NCBI GenBank assembly: GCA_000727475.1 | Contig: KL647290.1 | Coordinates: forward strand, 2,666,212 to 2,730,211 | Length of the DNA stretch: 64,000 bases | Reading direction: 5' to 3' | Origin: Sarcocystis neurona | Taxonomy: Eukaryota > Apicomplexa > Conoidasida > Eucoccidiorida > Sarcocystidae | Shown here: positions 11,944 to 22,879 of the stretch, piece by piece | Layout of the letters: the number at the start of each line of letters is the position of its first letter | Position numbering within the stretch: the stretch's first letter is position 1 | Program-made: the position numbers and the translations under genes | Notes under the pieces: generated by a model | What the model saw: the letters and a program-made list of their open reading frames with translations, nothing else | Databases searched by the model: none | What the model was told of the DNA's origin: nothing

Positions 11944-12221
11944 CTGATAACAAGTCTGTAGACGCGGAGAACGTCGTCCGGTTTGTCGGCGTGAAGGACG
12001 TGGAAGTGCTGCTGCAGCGCAGCGACGTAGGGCAGCCACGTTGCCAGCTGACGGTGCTGCCGCACAGAGAAGGAGAGCAGCAGCAGCTTCAGTCTGCCGT
12101 TCACTTCGTCAGGAAAAGAGATGGGAGGAGACGAAAAGCCGGCCGCAAGGGAGCGGGCAGAGAGAGACGGAAATTTCCTCCATACTAACGGCACTGCTGC
12201 TCCGAAGTGCAGCCGCGACAT
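11944..12221 (-). CDS. ATP10: ATP10-like mitochondrial ATP synthase assembly factor, exon 1
   Basis: The ATG chosen is at 12221-12219 because the first residues, MSRLHFGAAVPLVWRKFPS and the following LSARSLAAGF, are rich in Arg, Ser and Ala with no acids, as expected of a mitochondrial presequence. The mature part starts around SFPDEVNGRLKLLLLSFSV and RQHRQLATWLPYV, resembling the ATP10 strand-helix that carries the LLxLSFR-like and SW motifs, and ends with DVLRVYRLVIR at the donor CAG|GTACTC. The exon is 278 nt and leaves phase 2, which exon 2 completes. The frame is open upstream to 12482, so a longer N-terminus is possible but would lose the presequence character. Confidence 0.6.
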
Positions 12222-13215
12222 GTTCTGCTGCTGACGCTGCTGGGGGGGCCGACGAAGAAGACGCAGAGGCGGGGGGACGGGAAGAGGTGGACAGAGGGAA
12301 CGGAAGGGAAGAGAAAGAAAGGAAACGACGAGGAGAAGGAGAGCGGGGAACCCGAGAGATAAGAGAAGAGAACAGGCCAGAAAGGAGAAGGGGTGGGCAG
12401 CGCAAATGGCGCAAGAAAATACCTCACAAAGGGAAGAGAAAACTGAGAGAAAAAGAGAAGATGAAAGGGCAGAAACAGACAAAAGAACGCAGAGATCCTA
12501 CTGCTGGTGGGGCGGCTGCTCGTAAAAGTCACCTGGTGCTATTGAAGCTGCTGCTGTTGTCGCTACTGCTGTCGTAGCCACTGACTGCTGTAGCAGCCGC
12601 TGCGGTTATAGCTGCTGCTGACGTGGTTGCTGCTGGAGTGGCTGCTGTTGTTAAAGCAGCCGCTGCTGCTGTGGCTGCCGCACCTGTAACTGCTGCTGCT
12701 AGAGAGCTGCTGCTGGCAGCGGCTGCTGCTTGTATACGCGCTGTTATTAAAGCTACTGCTGTCGAAGCTGCCGCTGCTGTACCTGCTGCTATTACACCTG
12801 CAGCCGCTCTGTGCTGCTGCTGTTACGCCTCCTGCTGTAGCTGCTGCTACTGCTATTGCGGGTGCTGCTCCTGCATTCGTAGCTCCCCTGCTGCGATATC
12901 TCTTCGAAGACAGCTGTTCAGCTAGACCTGCTAGCGGCGCTACCGACAGCAACCGACGTGTCCCAGCTGAGACAAGATACAGATGGGGCCTTACAGCCGT
13001 GCGTAGAACTTTCAGAACAGTCGCTGCTGCTGTGGCTGCTGGGAAGATGGGGCTCTTGCCGGAGTTGTTGCTCGCGCTGCTGGTTGTAAAACGGTTGCTT
13101 CTGTGGCGGCTGCTGCTGGTCTCGTTCCTGCTGCTGGTGTTGCTGCTGCGGGTGGCGGTCCTGCTGCTGCCAGCTGCTGTGGTGCTGCAGCTGTTTCTAT
13201 GACACCGCAGCAGGA
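12222..13215. repeat. Purine-rich stretch followed by a CTG(+) tract
   Basis: 12240-12490 is G/A-rich on +. From about 12538 to 13240 interrupted CTG repeats dominate. A minus ORF starting at 12952 and + ORFs at 12623 and 12999 are all low-complexity Ala/Ser/Leu. It may hold promoter DNA of the ATP10-like gene or part of another gene; nothing more can be said. Confidence 0.5.
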
Positions 13216-13786
13216 CGTGCTGCTGCTTTCATTGCTGCAAGGAGTTCCACACACATCAAGAAGAAATGATAAATTACTCTCACGAGTATACTTGTGGTCT
13301 GTCCAACTACTCGGGAACACACATGTATACGAGTCTCTTTATACACGCATAGACATAAGTATACATACATGTATGACTACATATATATATATATATGTAG
13401 ATGTATATAGACGCCTGCGTGGACACACAGACGCTGCAGCTACCGCAGAGGATCCGGAAAAGCTGTTCAAACGTTGGGATAGAGCAAAAGAACAGGAGAC
13501 GACGGGGAACAAAACCCCTTCCTCTGTCTTGGCCTACGTCTATACCGCCTCGCTTGACGCAACCAGACAGACACTCATATAGATACTCGTGTCTTCTCTC
13601 TATACACACATACAACTATATATATAGATATATATTGTATCTATTCTCTTACTCTTAGAAGAACATATCTCATATATGTACACACGCATTTGTTGGTTTT
13701 CTGTGTCCTTCCTTTTCAAACGTATACACATGTGTATGTGCGTAGTAGGTATCTGTGGTACGCGTGACTCGGTGTGAGACGTCCGC

Positions 13787-13969
13787 ATGCACAGACGCGC
13801 CTGTGCGGACGCATCCGCCGTTGGAGAGGCAGCGAAGGACAGGAGACGTGGGTCGTCCTGTGAGACGGAGCCGGGACCCTTCCTCCACGAATACACGTAC
13901 TTCATGCAGGCATTCATACAGGAAGCTAGCGGGTACCTGCTCATTTACACGTCCGTAGAGAAGAGGTAG
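13787..13969 (+). CDS. Candidate exon, unknown product
   Basis: The + frame from 13787 contains a normal-looking stretch, EPGPFLHEYTYFMQAFIQEA, followed by a Leu/Ile strand and VEKR, then TAG at 13967-13969. A GTAGAC donor directly follows VEKR at about 13966. Surrounding DNA is TA-rich, so this island stands out. No family recognised; the minus strand is also open here, so strand is uncertain. Confidence 0.25.
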   Translation: MHRRACADASAVGEAAKDRRRGSSCETEPGPFLHEYTYFMQAFIQEASGYLLIYTSVEKR

Positions 13970-14119
13970 ACACACACGTGTGTAGAGAGGAAGCCTCTCG
14001 ACCGGGCCGGAGAGACGGGCACGCCGACAGACGGCAGGCGCAGACGGAGACACGCGTCCCTCGTCGTTTTGTCTCCCTCGGTGGCCTCGCGTCTCCGCCT
14101 CCGTTGAACTTCATAAATG

Positions 14120-14400
14120 TCCACATTCGGGGGTAAATATGTGTGCGTCTCACTGCTAGTACGCGCACATAGACATTCACATGTGTCGAAAGTAGAATAC
14201 CGTACAGGTCTATTTCGGGGGGGGAGGTCTACAGGAGTCTCTCTGCATGCATATATACACGACAGAAGGAGAAGTGAATGGGTCGTCTCTATTGCTGGGG
14301 GTAAATCTATGCGAGTGTATACATATATAGGACAGAAAGTAGAGGAGCTCATAATGAGTCTCTATTGCTGGGGGTAAATCTACGCGAGTGTCTTGCCGCA
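14120..14400. repeat. Diverged tandem repeat of about 75-95 bp
   Basis: The block TCTCTATTGCTGGGGGTAAA with following TCTA[T/C]GCGAGTG is found at about 14285 and 14361, each preceded by GACAGAA(A/G)G-type sequence. Older copies are visible near 14127 (ATTCGGGGGTAAA) and 14210 (ATTTCGGGGGG). Confidence 0.75.
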
Positions 14401-14639
14401 TATACGTACATATGTATGTATGCGGATGTCCACTTAAATGGACCTTTGCATGCAACGCGAGGCCTATATAGAGAGGGAGAAGAGGAGATGAGGAAAAAGA
14501 GAAAGACGGATAGATGGACAGACGGATATCTGCGTACATGTATATATCTACGTTTCCGTAGAAGTGATATATTTGAGCATGCATGTATATATATAACTTC
14601 CAGATAGAAGTAGAAGGAATTTCACTCCTGCATATGTAC

Positions 14640-15120
14640 ACGCTTAAAAATTTATGGATGTAAATGTACGTTCCTCATCTGCAAGTGCCGAAATGTCCAC
14701 ACATATATGTACACATATATTTGTATACAATTGTAAGTGTCTGCCTCTGTGTTTACCCTTACGCATATACCTATGTATGGATACACATGTAGGGCACCTA
14801 TACAAATGTATATATATATGTACACAGCTGTATAGGAGGATTGTAGGACTGCGTACAAATGTCGAGCATCCATTCGAATATATATATATATATATATATG
14901 AAAGAGGATTTGTCTTGTAGGGGATGTATACAAATATCGAGCCCCTGTGTACATACGCGTATATATATATATGTGAGGATTTGTACGGTCTAGAGTTGAA
15001 CCTGCATACATATATATATACACACATCTATACACGTATATATATATAGTATCAGCTGAAAAATGTTTTCCTCTCTCTATGTGTTTCCGTACATATATAC
15101 GTATGTATGTATGTAGTCCA
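14640..15120. repeat. TA microsatellites with diverged unit TACAAATGTCGAGC
   Basis: The motif TACAAAT(G/A)T with CGAGC and a preceding GTAGG recurs near 14790, 14850 and 14930, separated by (TA)n. A GAGGATTTGT motif recurs near 14904 and 14974. These look like old tandem units. Confidence 0.55.
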
Positions 15121-15163
15121 TCCTTACGTGGGCGCATGCGTATGTTGACACCGGTGACTATAT

Positions 15164-15376
15164 GTGGACGCATGTGCAGAGAGTAAGTCTATTGCTCTTC
15201 CCGTTGTGTTTCGATGTGTGCGACTTCAGCCGGCAGCGGTCGAGAAAACCACTGCGGTCGTTAAGGAAAAACGGGCCGCAGTAGGAGAACTTGACGTGGA
15301 GTATGTGCCTGGGAGACACACAACAGCAGAGTGGCGGAGAGAATTTCTCTTCGTGTCGCTGATTCATCGGGATTGA
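15164..15376 (+). CDS. Candidate terminal exon, unknown product
   Basis: A + frame of ordinary charged composition (EKTTAVVKEKRAAVGELDVE, then a Trp-containing WRREFLF segment) ends with TGA at 15374-15376. An AG at about 15178-15180 after TGTGC could be an acceptor. The minus strand is also open. Product unknown. Confidence 0.3.
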   Translation: MDACAESKSIALPVVFRCVRLQPAAVEKTTAVVKEKRAAVGELDVEYVPGRHTTAEWRREFLFVSLIHRD

Positions 15377-15639
15377 CGAGAGAAAAGGGCAACTAGAGAC
15401 GAGTCGCGCGCAGAAGGTAGGACCCGCGGAGGTAGAGGAGTGAGCTGCAGCCGCATGCGCGTCCTGCGGCCACGGCCGGTCGGGCGGGCGCGCCGCTCCC
15501 TGCTGCAGCATCTGCAGTCGTAAAACAGGAAGAACAGAAACGACGTCTGCAGCAAGACACACAAATAACGGCAGAGTATTGGCCGCAGATAAACGCACCG
15601 TCATTCAAGACCGATGTATCAGCTGCACACACACACTAT

Positions 15640-15732
15640 ATCCAGAGTGGCTGCTGTTGCTGCTGCTGCTGCTGTTGGGGCTGCTGCTGCTGTTGCTGCT
15701 GCTGCTGCCGCTGTTGCTGTTGCTGCCGCTAT

Positions 15733-15763
<31 letters not shown>

Positions 15764-15805
15764 TAGTGCTGCTGTTTACTGCTGCTGCTTGCTGCTGCTG
15801 CTGCT
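15640..15805. repeat. CTG(+) tract running into an assembly gap
   Basis: Nearly pure CTG/TTG units from about 15650 up to the first N at 15806. The same kind of sequence resumes after the gap at 16417. Confidence 0.9.
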
Positions 15806-16416
15806 NNNNNNNNNNNNNNNNNNNNNNNNNNNNNNNNNNNNNNNNNNNNNNNNNNNNNNNNNNNNNNNNNNNNNNNNNNNNNNNNNNNNNNNNNNNNNNN
15901 NNNNNNNNNNNNNNNNNNNNNNNNNNNNNNNNNNNNNNNNNNNNNNNNNNNNNNNNNNNNNNNNNNNNNNNNNNNNNNNNNNNNNNNNNNNNNNNNNNNN
16001 NNNNNNNNNNNNNNNNNNNNNNNNNNNNNNNNNNNNNNNNNNNNNNNNNNNNNNNNNNNNNNNNNNNNNNNNNNNNNNNNNNNNNNNNNNNNNNNNNNNN
16101 NNNNNNNNNNNNNNNNNNNNNNNNNNNNNNNNNNNNNNNNNNNNNNNNNNNNNNNNNNNNNNNNNNNNNNNNNNNNNNNNNNNNNNNNNNNNNNNNNNNN
16201 NNNNNNNNNNNNNNNNNNNNNNNNNNNNNNNNNNNNNNNNNNNNNNNNNNNNNNNNNNNNNNNNNNNNNNNNNNNNNNNNNNNNNNNNNNNNNNNNNNNN
16301 NNNNNNNNNNNNNNNNNNNNNNNNNNNNNNNNNNNNNNNNNNNNNNNNNNNNNNNNNNNNNNNNNNNNNNNNNNNNNNNNNNNNNNNNNNNNNNNNNNNN
16401 NNNNNNNNNNNNNNNN
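15806..16416. other. Assembly gap (611 N)
   Basis: Unknown bases flanked on both sides by CTG-type repeat, so the gap is probably due to unresolved trinucleotide repeats. Open frames that cross it are artefacts. Confidence 0.98.
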
Positions 16417-16860
16417 TTGCTGCTGCTCCTGTTGCTGCCAAGCCGCATGCCATGCAGCAGAGAGGGTGCTGATAGCGGGTTGTTGCCGGGGAGGATACCT
16501 TCGGTTGCAGCATGTGTTCGTGCGTTCTCTACGTCATCTACAAGGAAGAGAAAACTTCAGCAGCACTGCTGCTGCTGCTTTTGCTGCTGCTGTTGATGTT
16601 CCTGCGTGGATCGGGCTGCTGCTACTGTTCTTCTTTCTCTGTGCTGCTGCACCTGCACTGCAGCTCCTCCTGCTGGTGCTGATGTTGCTCACGGCGGGGC
16701 GCTGTGGCTTGCTTGTCCGCCGCCGCGTAGACACCCGCACCGGCGCGCTCTCTGCTGCCGCTGCTGGGCGTGCGCTGCGGCGGAAGGTGCCGCTCCTGCA
16801 GCGCCCGGCTGCTGCCGTTGTTGCGCTGTCGTGCGTGCTGCAGCTGCTGCAACAATTGTT
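16417..16860. repeat. CTG(+)/CAG(-) tract
   Basis: Interrupted CTG units with several open frames. The minus frames give Gln, Ala or Ser runs and could be the continuation of the candidate minus exon at 16885-17083, but no frame can be preferred. Confidence 0.6.
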
Positions 16861-16884
16861 GGACTGCAAAGAATCAATACTCAC

Positions 16885-17083
16885 CACCCGGCCATTTCTC
16901 TTTCTCAAAAAACTGTTCTGGCCCTCGACAGTCTCCCCATTTTACCTCGACCGCTCCGTAGGGGTCTCCACGCAACGCCCCGGCGTCACCAACCGGGGCG
17001 CTCGTCCCCGGCGCTGCTGCGCCTTGGTGGAAAACGGCTCTCCCCACACGTCCAGCAGCAGTCTGCTGCTGACTTCCCGTCAC
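16885..17083 (-). CDS. Candidate minus-strand exon, unknown product
   Basis: On the minus strand a frame of normal composition (PVGDAGALRGDPYGAVEVKW, then FFEKEKWPGG) ends at a strong donor GGTG|GTGAGT after 16885. The upstream border is unclear; the frame is closed by a stop shortly before 17083. Downstream on the minus strand CAG-rich sequence follows, as in other exons of this window. Not recognised. Confidence 0.35.
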
Positions 17084-17119
17084 TCGGAAAGTTCATACTC
17101 GACTCTCTACACGTGTTAA

Positions 17120-18097
17120 AGAGACAACCACAAACACACACAGATGTACACATATATATGTGTACATTCACATACATATGCACATATATATAATTACAGC
17201 CGCCCACACATCCGCAGACACACACAAACGCGCGGAGATTTACCCTGCGTGTGTGCACGTATACATGTATACTTACACCAATATAGTACATGGAAAGATT
17301 TGTATATATCTGTGCGTGCTGCAGTAGAGACGTGGAGGCGAATGGGCACACGCGCACACACACGTGTACAACAACTCTCTACATCTGCGTTGTTGCCGGT
17401 GTCATACCCTCTGCGAGTGGCCAAAGGTGTACTGGGCGTGGCTGCGTACAAATTCTCTTACGAAAAAGCGACCTCTCGTCGACACCAACGTCGCGACATG
17501 TCTGTGTAGGGGTCCCGTGCATCCTCCACCGTGTAAAAGGGATGGCGGTACACACACTGTGCGTAAACGCGGTACAGAACTTGACTTGTCAGTGTTTGTT
17601 GCTTAAAAGAGAGGGGGAGAAAGGTGTGTAGTTGAAGGTCACGCAGATTCGCAGGTGTCTGTGTTCTGTGCGACCTGCGTCTGTATCTATATAGAGAAGG
17701 GGGTGTGTGTGTCTATGGAGAGAGAGGCGGAGGGAGAAAGGAAGATAGAAGGAGAGAGAATGCAGAGAGAAACCGAAACACAGAGACGTATAGACGCGTG
17801 CACAAACACAATAAATAGTATCAATGTGTAGATACGTAGAAGGAAAAAGAAAGTGAGACAGAGGTATACACACACGGTGCAGAAGAGAAAGAGGAAGACC
17901 GAAGGCGCACATACGTGTGCACATACATATAAGCGGTGTCGATGTAAATACGTAGAAAGAGAGAAAGGAAAGAGGGAGACGCATACATATACATATATAT
18001 ATATATATACGGATGCACGTACACACAAACACTTGTGTGTCTGGGTGCGTATGTTGTTTTGCCTGTCGATACGCTCGTATAAACGTGAACTGCCGGA
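17120..18097. other. TA/TG microsatellites and a purine-rich stretch, no supported gene
   Basis: TA runs near 17150-17190 and 17995-18010; 17690-17980 is G/A-rich on + with GAGAGA runs. ORFs are repeat-driven. Confidence 0.5.
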
Positions 18098-18499
18098 ATG
18101 CCCTGGAAGTCTGGAGACCCGTCGGGGCAGGGAAAAAGCGACGCGCGCGCGCCGAGACGGGGCACAAGCAGCACTCGTTCAATAGAGGGAAATGAGATTT
18201 CTGAGAAAAATGAGATTTCTTTGAGACGCGCTGCGCGGGACGTCTTCTCGGGTCTGTGGGCAGGAACCGCGTTGATAGAACACAGACGCGCCACGCTCTA
18301 TCGCATCTCTCTTTCCACAACAGGGATCTCCTCTCCTTTTCTTCCTCCTTCCCTCTTCTTGCAGGAAAACCGTAGTGGGACTCTCTCCACGTGCTCGAAT
18401 CTCTCATGTATAAATCCTGACAGTCCGGAGTTGGTCTACGTGTGTTTAGGCCTCTATTGTCACCACCGCCCCACAGCAAGGCGTAAAGCCACCGAATAG
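18098..18499 (+). other. Unassigned ORF island
   Basis: A + frame of 133 codons of fairly normal composition, but with a direct repeat (GAAATGAGATTTCT at about 18189 and 18207) and a minus ORF over the same bases. No domain recognised; it may be an exon on either strand or non-coding. Confidence 0.2.
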
Positions 18500-18830
18500 C
18501 TGTATGTGGAACTATGTATAATTTACAACATATGTATAATTTATTGTACACACATATGTATAATTTATTACGTATGTATATGTATATGCATAGATAGATG
18601 GATAGGCAGATAGATATGTGGCCATCCGGGTGGGCGGGGGGGTGATGGGTCCTGTCTCACAGTTATCCCGTAGTAGTTGTTGTAGAACTACATATATTAT
18701 TACATACATGTATGTATATATTTTACTACATACCTATCTATCTACCTCTCTCTCTCAATCTCTCTCTATATATACGTATATGTATGTATAGATAGATAGA
18801 TATAGGTGTGTGGTCACCTGAGCAGGGGGG
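18500..18830. repeat. ATGTATAATTTA tandem units and tetranucleotide runs
   Basis: ATGTATAATTTA occurs about three times between 18514 and 18570, followed by GATA- and CTAT-type tetranucleotide runs near 18590 and 18735-18800. Confidence 0.7.
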
Positions 18831-18913
18831 GAGAAGGGCCTGTGCTACTGTCGTCCTGTCTGCTCTGCTACAGAAAAAACGAAGACGCGACGAAGCTCCA
18901 CCGCAGCACGTGT

Positions 18914-19180
18914 CTACTTGAGAGAGAGAAAGGAAGAAATCAAAAGAGAAAGGGAGAAAGAGGAGAGTGAGATAGAGAGACAGAGGGAGAGAGACAAACA
19001 GGGAAAGACAGAGAGATATGGACGAGAAAGGGATATGGACGAGAAAGGGATATGGACGAGAAAGGGATATGGGAGAAGAGACAAGGAGGAAAAGAGAGAG
19101 AGAGGGAGGTAGACGGAGGAGAGAATTAGAGAGGAAGGTAGGAGATAGAGAGAGACAACACGGATCGCATAGTACTCTTT
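18914..19180. repeat. Purine-rich stretch with a 17-bp tandem repeat
   Basis: Almost all A and G on the + strand. Between 19016 and 19066 the unit ATATGGACGAGAAAGGG is repeated three times exactly, with a partial fourth copy. Confidence 0.9.
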
Positions 19181-21236
19181 TTGTCGCAACAGCAGCAACA
19201 GCAACGGCTGCAGCAGCGAGGACAACAGGGGCAGCAAAGCAGCCGCAGCAGCAGGCCCCGCGACGCCAGCATCAGCGGCGTCTGTGGCAGGAGCCGCAGC
19301 AGGAGTTGTGCAACAGCACAGGACCGGGAGCGACACAGAGAACAAAGCAGCAACCGCCTCAGCAGCAGCAGCAGCGACAGCAGCAGCACCAGCGGCAACA
19401 GCAGCAGCAGCAGCGGCAGTTCTTGCTACAGCAGCAGCAGTTCTTCCTACAGCAGGGCCGGCAACAGCTCTTCCTGCAGCAGCAGCGGCAACAGTTCTTC
19501 CTGCGCCAGGAGCAGCAGCACGGCTTTCTACAGTAGCAGCTATTCTTCCCACAGCAGTAGCACTTCTCCCTGCAGGTGCAGCAGCTCTCCCAACAGAAGA
19601 AGCATCAGCTGTTCCTCCTAAGTCTGCAGCAGCAGCATCTGCTCTTCCTAAGTCAGCAACAGCAACAGCATCTGTTCTCCCTTTAGGAGCAGCAGCAGCA
19701 GTTCCTCGAGCAGCAGCAGCATGGAGGGGAGTGATGGCTGCAGCAGCGTTTGGAACATGGAGACGAACCCCACGCAGGGGCTGGTCGCTGCAACAGCAGC
19801 AACGAGGCCAGGGGAAGCAAGTCGACCTGCAGTGGCAGCAACTGCAGCAGCAGCCGCACGAGCAGCACCAACAGAGGCAGCGGCACCAACGACACCAGAA
19901 GCCCCCTTAGAAGCAGCAGAGGGAGCACCACCAGAAGCACCAGCAGGTGCCCTGTCACATTCAACAGCAGCAGCAACAGCAGCAGTAGCCCAGGAGAGAC
20001 GTTTCTCCTTTGTTGTTGAAATAGCAGCGGCATCACGTGATGCAGCAGCTGGCAGTCCTTTCCCGTGGAGGTCTCTTCCTTCTTTTTCTTCCTCTTTCCT
20101 TTTCCGTCCCTTCGGTTTTCTTCCTTCGTTTACTTCTTTAAAGTGGCTGCCTCCGCGTGTGGGCGTTCGGGAAGAAACAGGCCTTTCTCATTTGTCTCTG
20201 CCACTGGGGAGGCTCTGCTGCTCCTCCCGCGGCGCTGACTCCTGCTGCTGGCTTCTGCGCAGGCAGTTCTTGTCCTCTGTCTGCAGCAGCAGCTGCGTTT
20301 TCACTACGAGAAGAACGCGCAAGAGCAGGACTACGAGCGACAGCAGCAGCGGCTGCAAGGGACGAGGCAGCAACAGGCTCACACTTAACAGAAACAGCGG
20401 CAGAGAATGCAGCAGAGAAATGCACAGCAGCAGCAGGAGTAGAGAGATACGCAACAGCAGCAGCAGAAGCAACAGATGGATCGGCAGCACGAGTAGCAGC
20501 GGCACCCCGAGACACGGGAGCAGCCGCGACGGCAAGACATGCAGCCGCAGCAGCAGCAGGCCGACAGGAAGCGTGAGCGACAGCAGCATGCGATACGCGA
20601 GCCGCAGCAGCGCTGACACGCGCAAGTGCAGCAGCAACAGCAGCAACAGCTCAAGGAGCAGCAGCCACACCGTTCTCTCGAACAGCGGCAGCAGTGGCAG
20701 GAACATCAGCAGCGCGGGTTGCAGGAGCAGCAGCTTCAGACACTACAGTTCTACAAGCAGAAGAAGCAGTGTTTCCTCTGTGCAGGGTACTCATCTGAGG
20801 ACTTCTTCATTTCCTCCTGCTGCTGTAGATAGGCCCCCGCCCACTTCGATCTTTGTGTCGAGGCCGCTGCCTACGTTGCCCTTTAAATTTCTACTTTGCT
20901 CCTCTCTGGAGCGCTGCTGCTGCTGCTGTAGCCCCCTGAGCAACCGCAACAGTAAGGACGAAGACAGCACCTCTACGAGCAGCAGCAGCAACACCAGCAG
21001 CAGCAACATCAGCAGCAGCAACAACAGCAGCAGCAGCGAGAGTGGCAGCGAGAACAGCAGCAGGGGGAGCCGCGTCAGCCGCAGCAGGTACGTCAGGAGG
21101 GACGATAGCAGCAGTGGCCACTCCAGCAGTGGGAATCAGGCCAGCAGTAACACAGACTTCAGCAGCAGCAGCAGCCACGTCAGCAGCAGCGATAGCAGCA
21201 GCAGAAATGCTTCACGTTGTAGTGGCCACCAGCAGG
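19181..21236 (+). repeat. CAG(+) tract, probable 5' coding part of the RlmN-like gene
   Basis: About 2 kb of interrupted CAG units. One + frame is open from 19721 right through to 22879, the end of the RlmN-like exon, and reads mostly Ser here, while other frames read Ala or Gln (for example 20157-20576 and 19284-19910). Because all three frames are partly open, the true frame and start codon cannot be chosen. The tract is on the sense strand as CAG, as in other exons of the window. A donor-like CAG|GTGGTG lies at 21236/21237. Confidence 0.45.
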
Positions 21237-21261
21237 TGGTGCGACTGAGTCAAAACTGGCG

Positions 21262-22057
21262 TTGCCTCGTCTCTGCTGGTTCGTTTCTGCCACCTTCCCC
21301 TCTTGTCGGTTCGGCTGCTGCTGCGGTTGTTCCTCGCGCCTTCCCTGGGAAGCGGCTCCAGCCTGCTGCGGCTCGGCTGCTTGCGTCTTCCTCTGCTGCC
21401 GCACTTGCTGTACAATCTACTGGTCCTGCTGCCGCCCGGGCTTGTGCTGCCGTTGCGGCTGCTCCACCACCAGCAGCTGCTGCTTCTCCTTTTCTATCCG
21501 TTCTCCGGGGCGCACTTCGCTGTCATTCTGCCGCTTCTGTTCTCCCCAGCAGGTTTCACCGTGTTGCTGCCCTTGCTACTGCTGCTGCTGCTGCTTCTTC
21601 CTCCCGTCCACGCCATGCCGCAGCTGCTGCTGCTGTTACTGCAATTGCCACAGCCGCAACTCCCCATCGCAATGCTGCTGCTGCTGCTGCTGCACCATCT
21701 CCGCGACACGCCGCTGCTGCTGTTAAGGTGCAGCGTCGAGTCATCTGTGTTGCGCGTCGTTCGCCTGCTGCTGCTCTTCCTGTTGCTGTTATTTCTGCTT
21801 CTGTTGCTTCTCCTCTTGCCGCTCCTCCTACGTATTCTTCTTTTTTCGTTGCTATTGGTGTGCCTACCGCTGCTGGCGTGTCTTCCACTGCTGTCTCTGC
21901 TGCTTTCGCGGGTCCTCCTCGGGCGTCTGCTCCACCTCGCCTTTCGCGTCCTGCCTCCGCCGGTGAGGCCGCTCCCAAACGGCTTGCTGCTTCTGCTGGA
22001 GGAGCTCCCTTTGCTGCTGTTGCTGCCACCGCTGCGTCTTTCTCGTCTGCTGCTGCT
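21262..22057 (+). repeat. CTG(+) tract inside the RlmN-like reading frame
   Basis: Here the repeat flips from CAG to CTG on the + strand. The frame of the following exon stays open and reads Ala (GCT) runs with Pro and Arg. Either this is an Ala-rich N-terminal extension or, since located introns carry CTG on the sense strand, an intron between about 21237 and 22057. Confidence 0.5.
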
Positions 22058-22879
22058 GAAGAAGAAGAAGAAGAAAAAGAAAAAGAAGCATGGCAACTGT
22101 CTCCCCGGCTGAAGCAGATGCGGCTGCTAGTGCTGCAGAAACATCCGCCCTTTCGCTTCCAGCAGCTCCTGACGTTGTTGTACGGCACCTCCAAGCGGCG
22201 CCAGCAACTCAGCAGCAGCACCTGCAACGTCTTCTCTTCCTCTTCCTTCTCCTGCAGCAGCAACGAAGGCAGTACTTTCGACAGCAGCAGCAGCGGCACT
22301 TGCGACCACAGCGGCAGCAGCATTCCTAGAAGCAGTGTGGGCGACGGAGGGAGCAGCGGCAGCGCGGAAGAGAGAAGAACGCTGCAACAACAACAGCAGC
22401 CGCGTCAGAGGGTCAAGGGCGGGACCCTGGCGCGGCGGCTATCTGACATGCGCTGCCTGGGTGCTCCACTTCTGCTGGACTTGCAGCAGCTGCTGCTGCA
22501 GTTGTACAAACCGGCGCCTCCGCCCGTCTCTTCGCCGCTACCTCTGTCTGCCGCAGCAGCAAGAGCGACAGCGGGCGACACCAGCAGCCACAGCAGCAGC
22601 AGAGGCGCCAGCGGCGTCTGCAGCAGCAGCAGTTTTCGGGGTGAGGAGCCGGGCAGCAACAACATCAGCAACCTTCTGCAAAACAGCGTCAGCAGTGACA
22701 GTAGTGCGGCGGACAGCGAGGAGCTGCTCTCCCTTCGGTTCGTCGAAGAGGCGGCGCATGCAGACGGGAAGAAGAAGTGCAGGAGAATTCTTTTGGCGTC
22801 ACGAGTAGATGGCGTCCTAGTCAACGTTCTTGCAGTTCAAGCCCGGCAGAAGCACTTATCACTGTCTATTGCCTCCCAG
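22058..22879 (+). CDS. RlmN/Cfr-like radical SAM protein, N-terminal exon (minimum extent)
   Basis: RlmN-family enzymes methylate C2 of adenine in rRNA and tRNA. This exon holds the family's N-terminal part: an acidic EEEEEE lead, then LSPRLKQMRLLVLQ and FRFQQLLTLLYG (the RAKQLxxWLY-like segment), a Ser-rich insertion, LARRLSDMRCLGAPLLLDLQ (the position of the L-x-ALR segment), a second Ala/Ser insertion, then RFVEEAAHADGKKKCRRILL, GVLVNVLAVQ and HLSLSIASQ up to the donor CAG|GTACGT after 22879. The last segment aligns with the family's TLCVSSQVGC, but the conserved catalytic Cys position is Ser here. The frame is open back to 19721, so the true exon start is unknown; 22058 is the first residue of the acidic run I trust. 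Phase at the end is 0. Confidence 0.85.

Noticed and set aside
15579..16596. Long open frames spanning the first N run on both strands
   Set aside because: Open only because N codons are not stops; flanks are CTG repeats.
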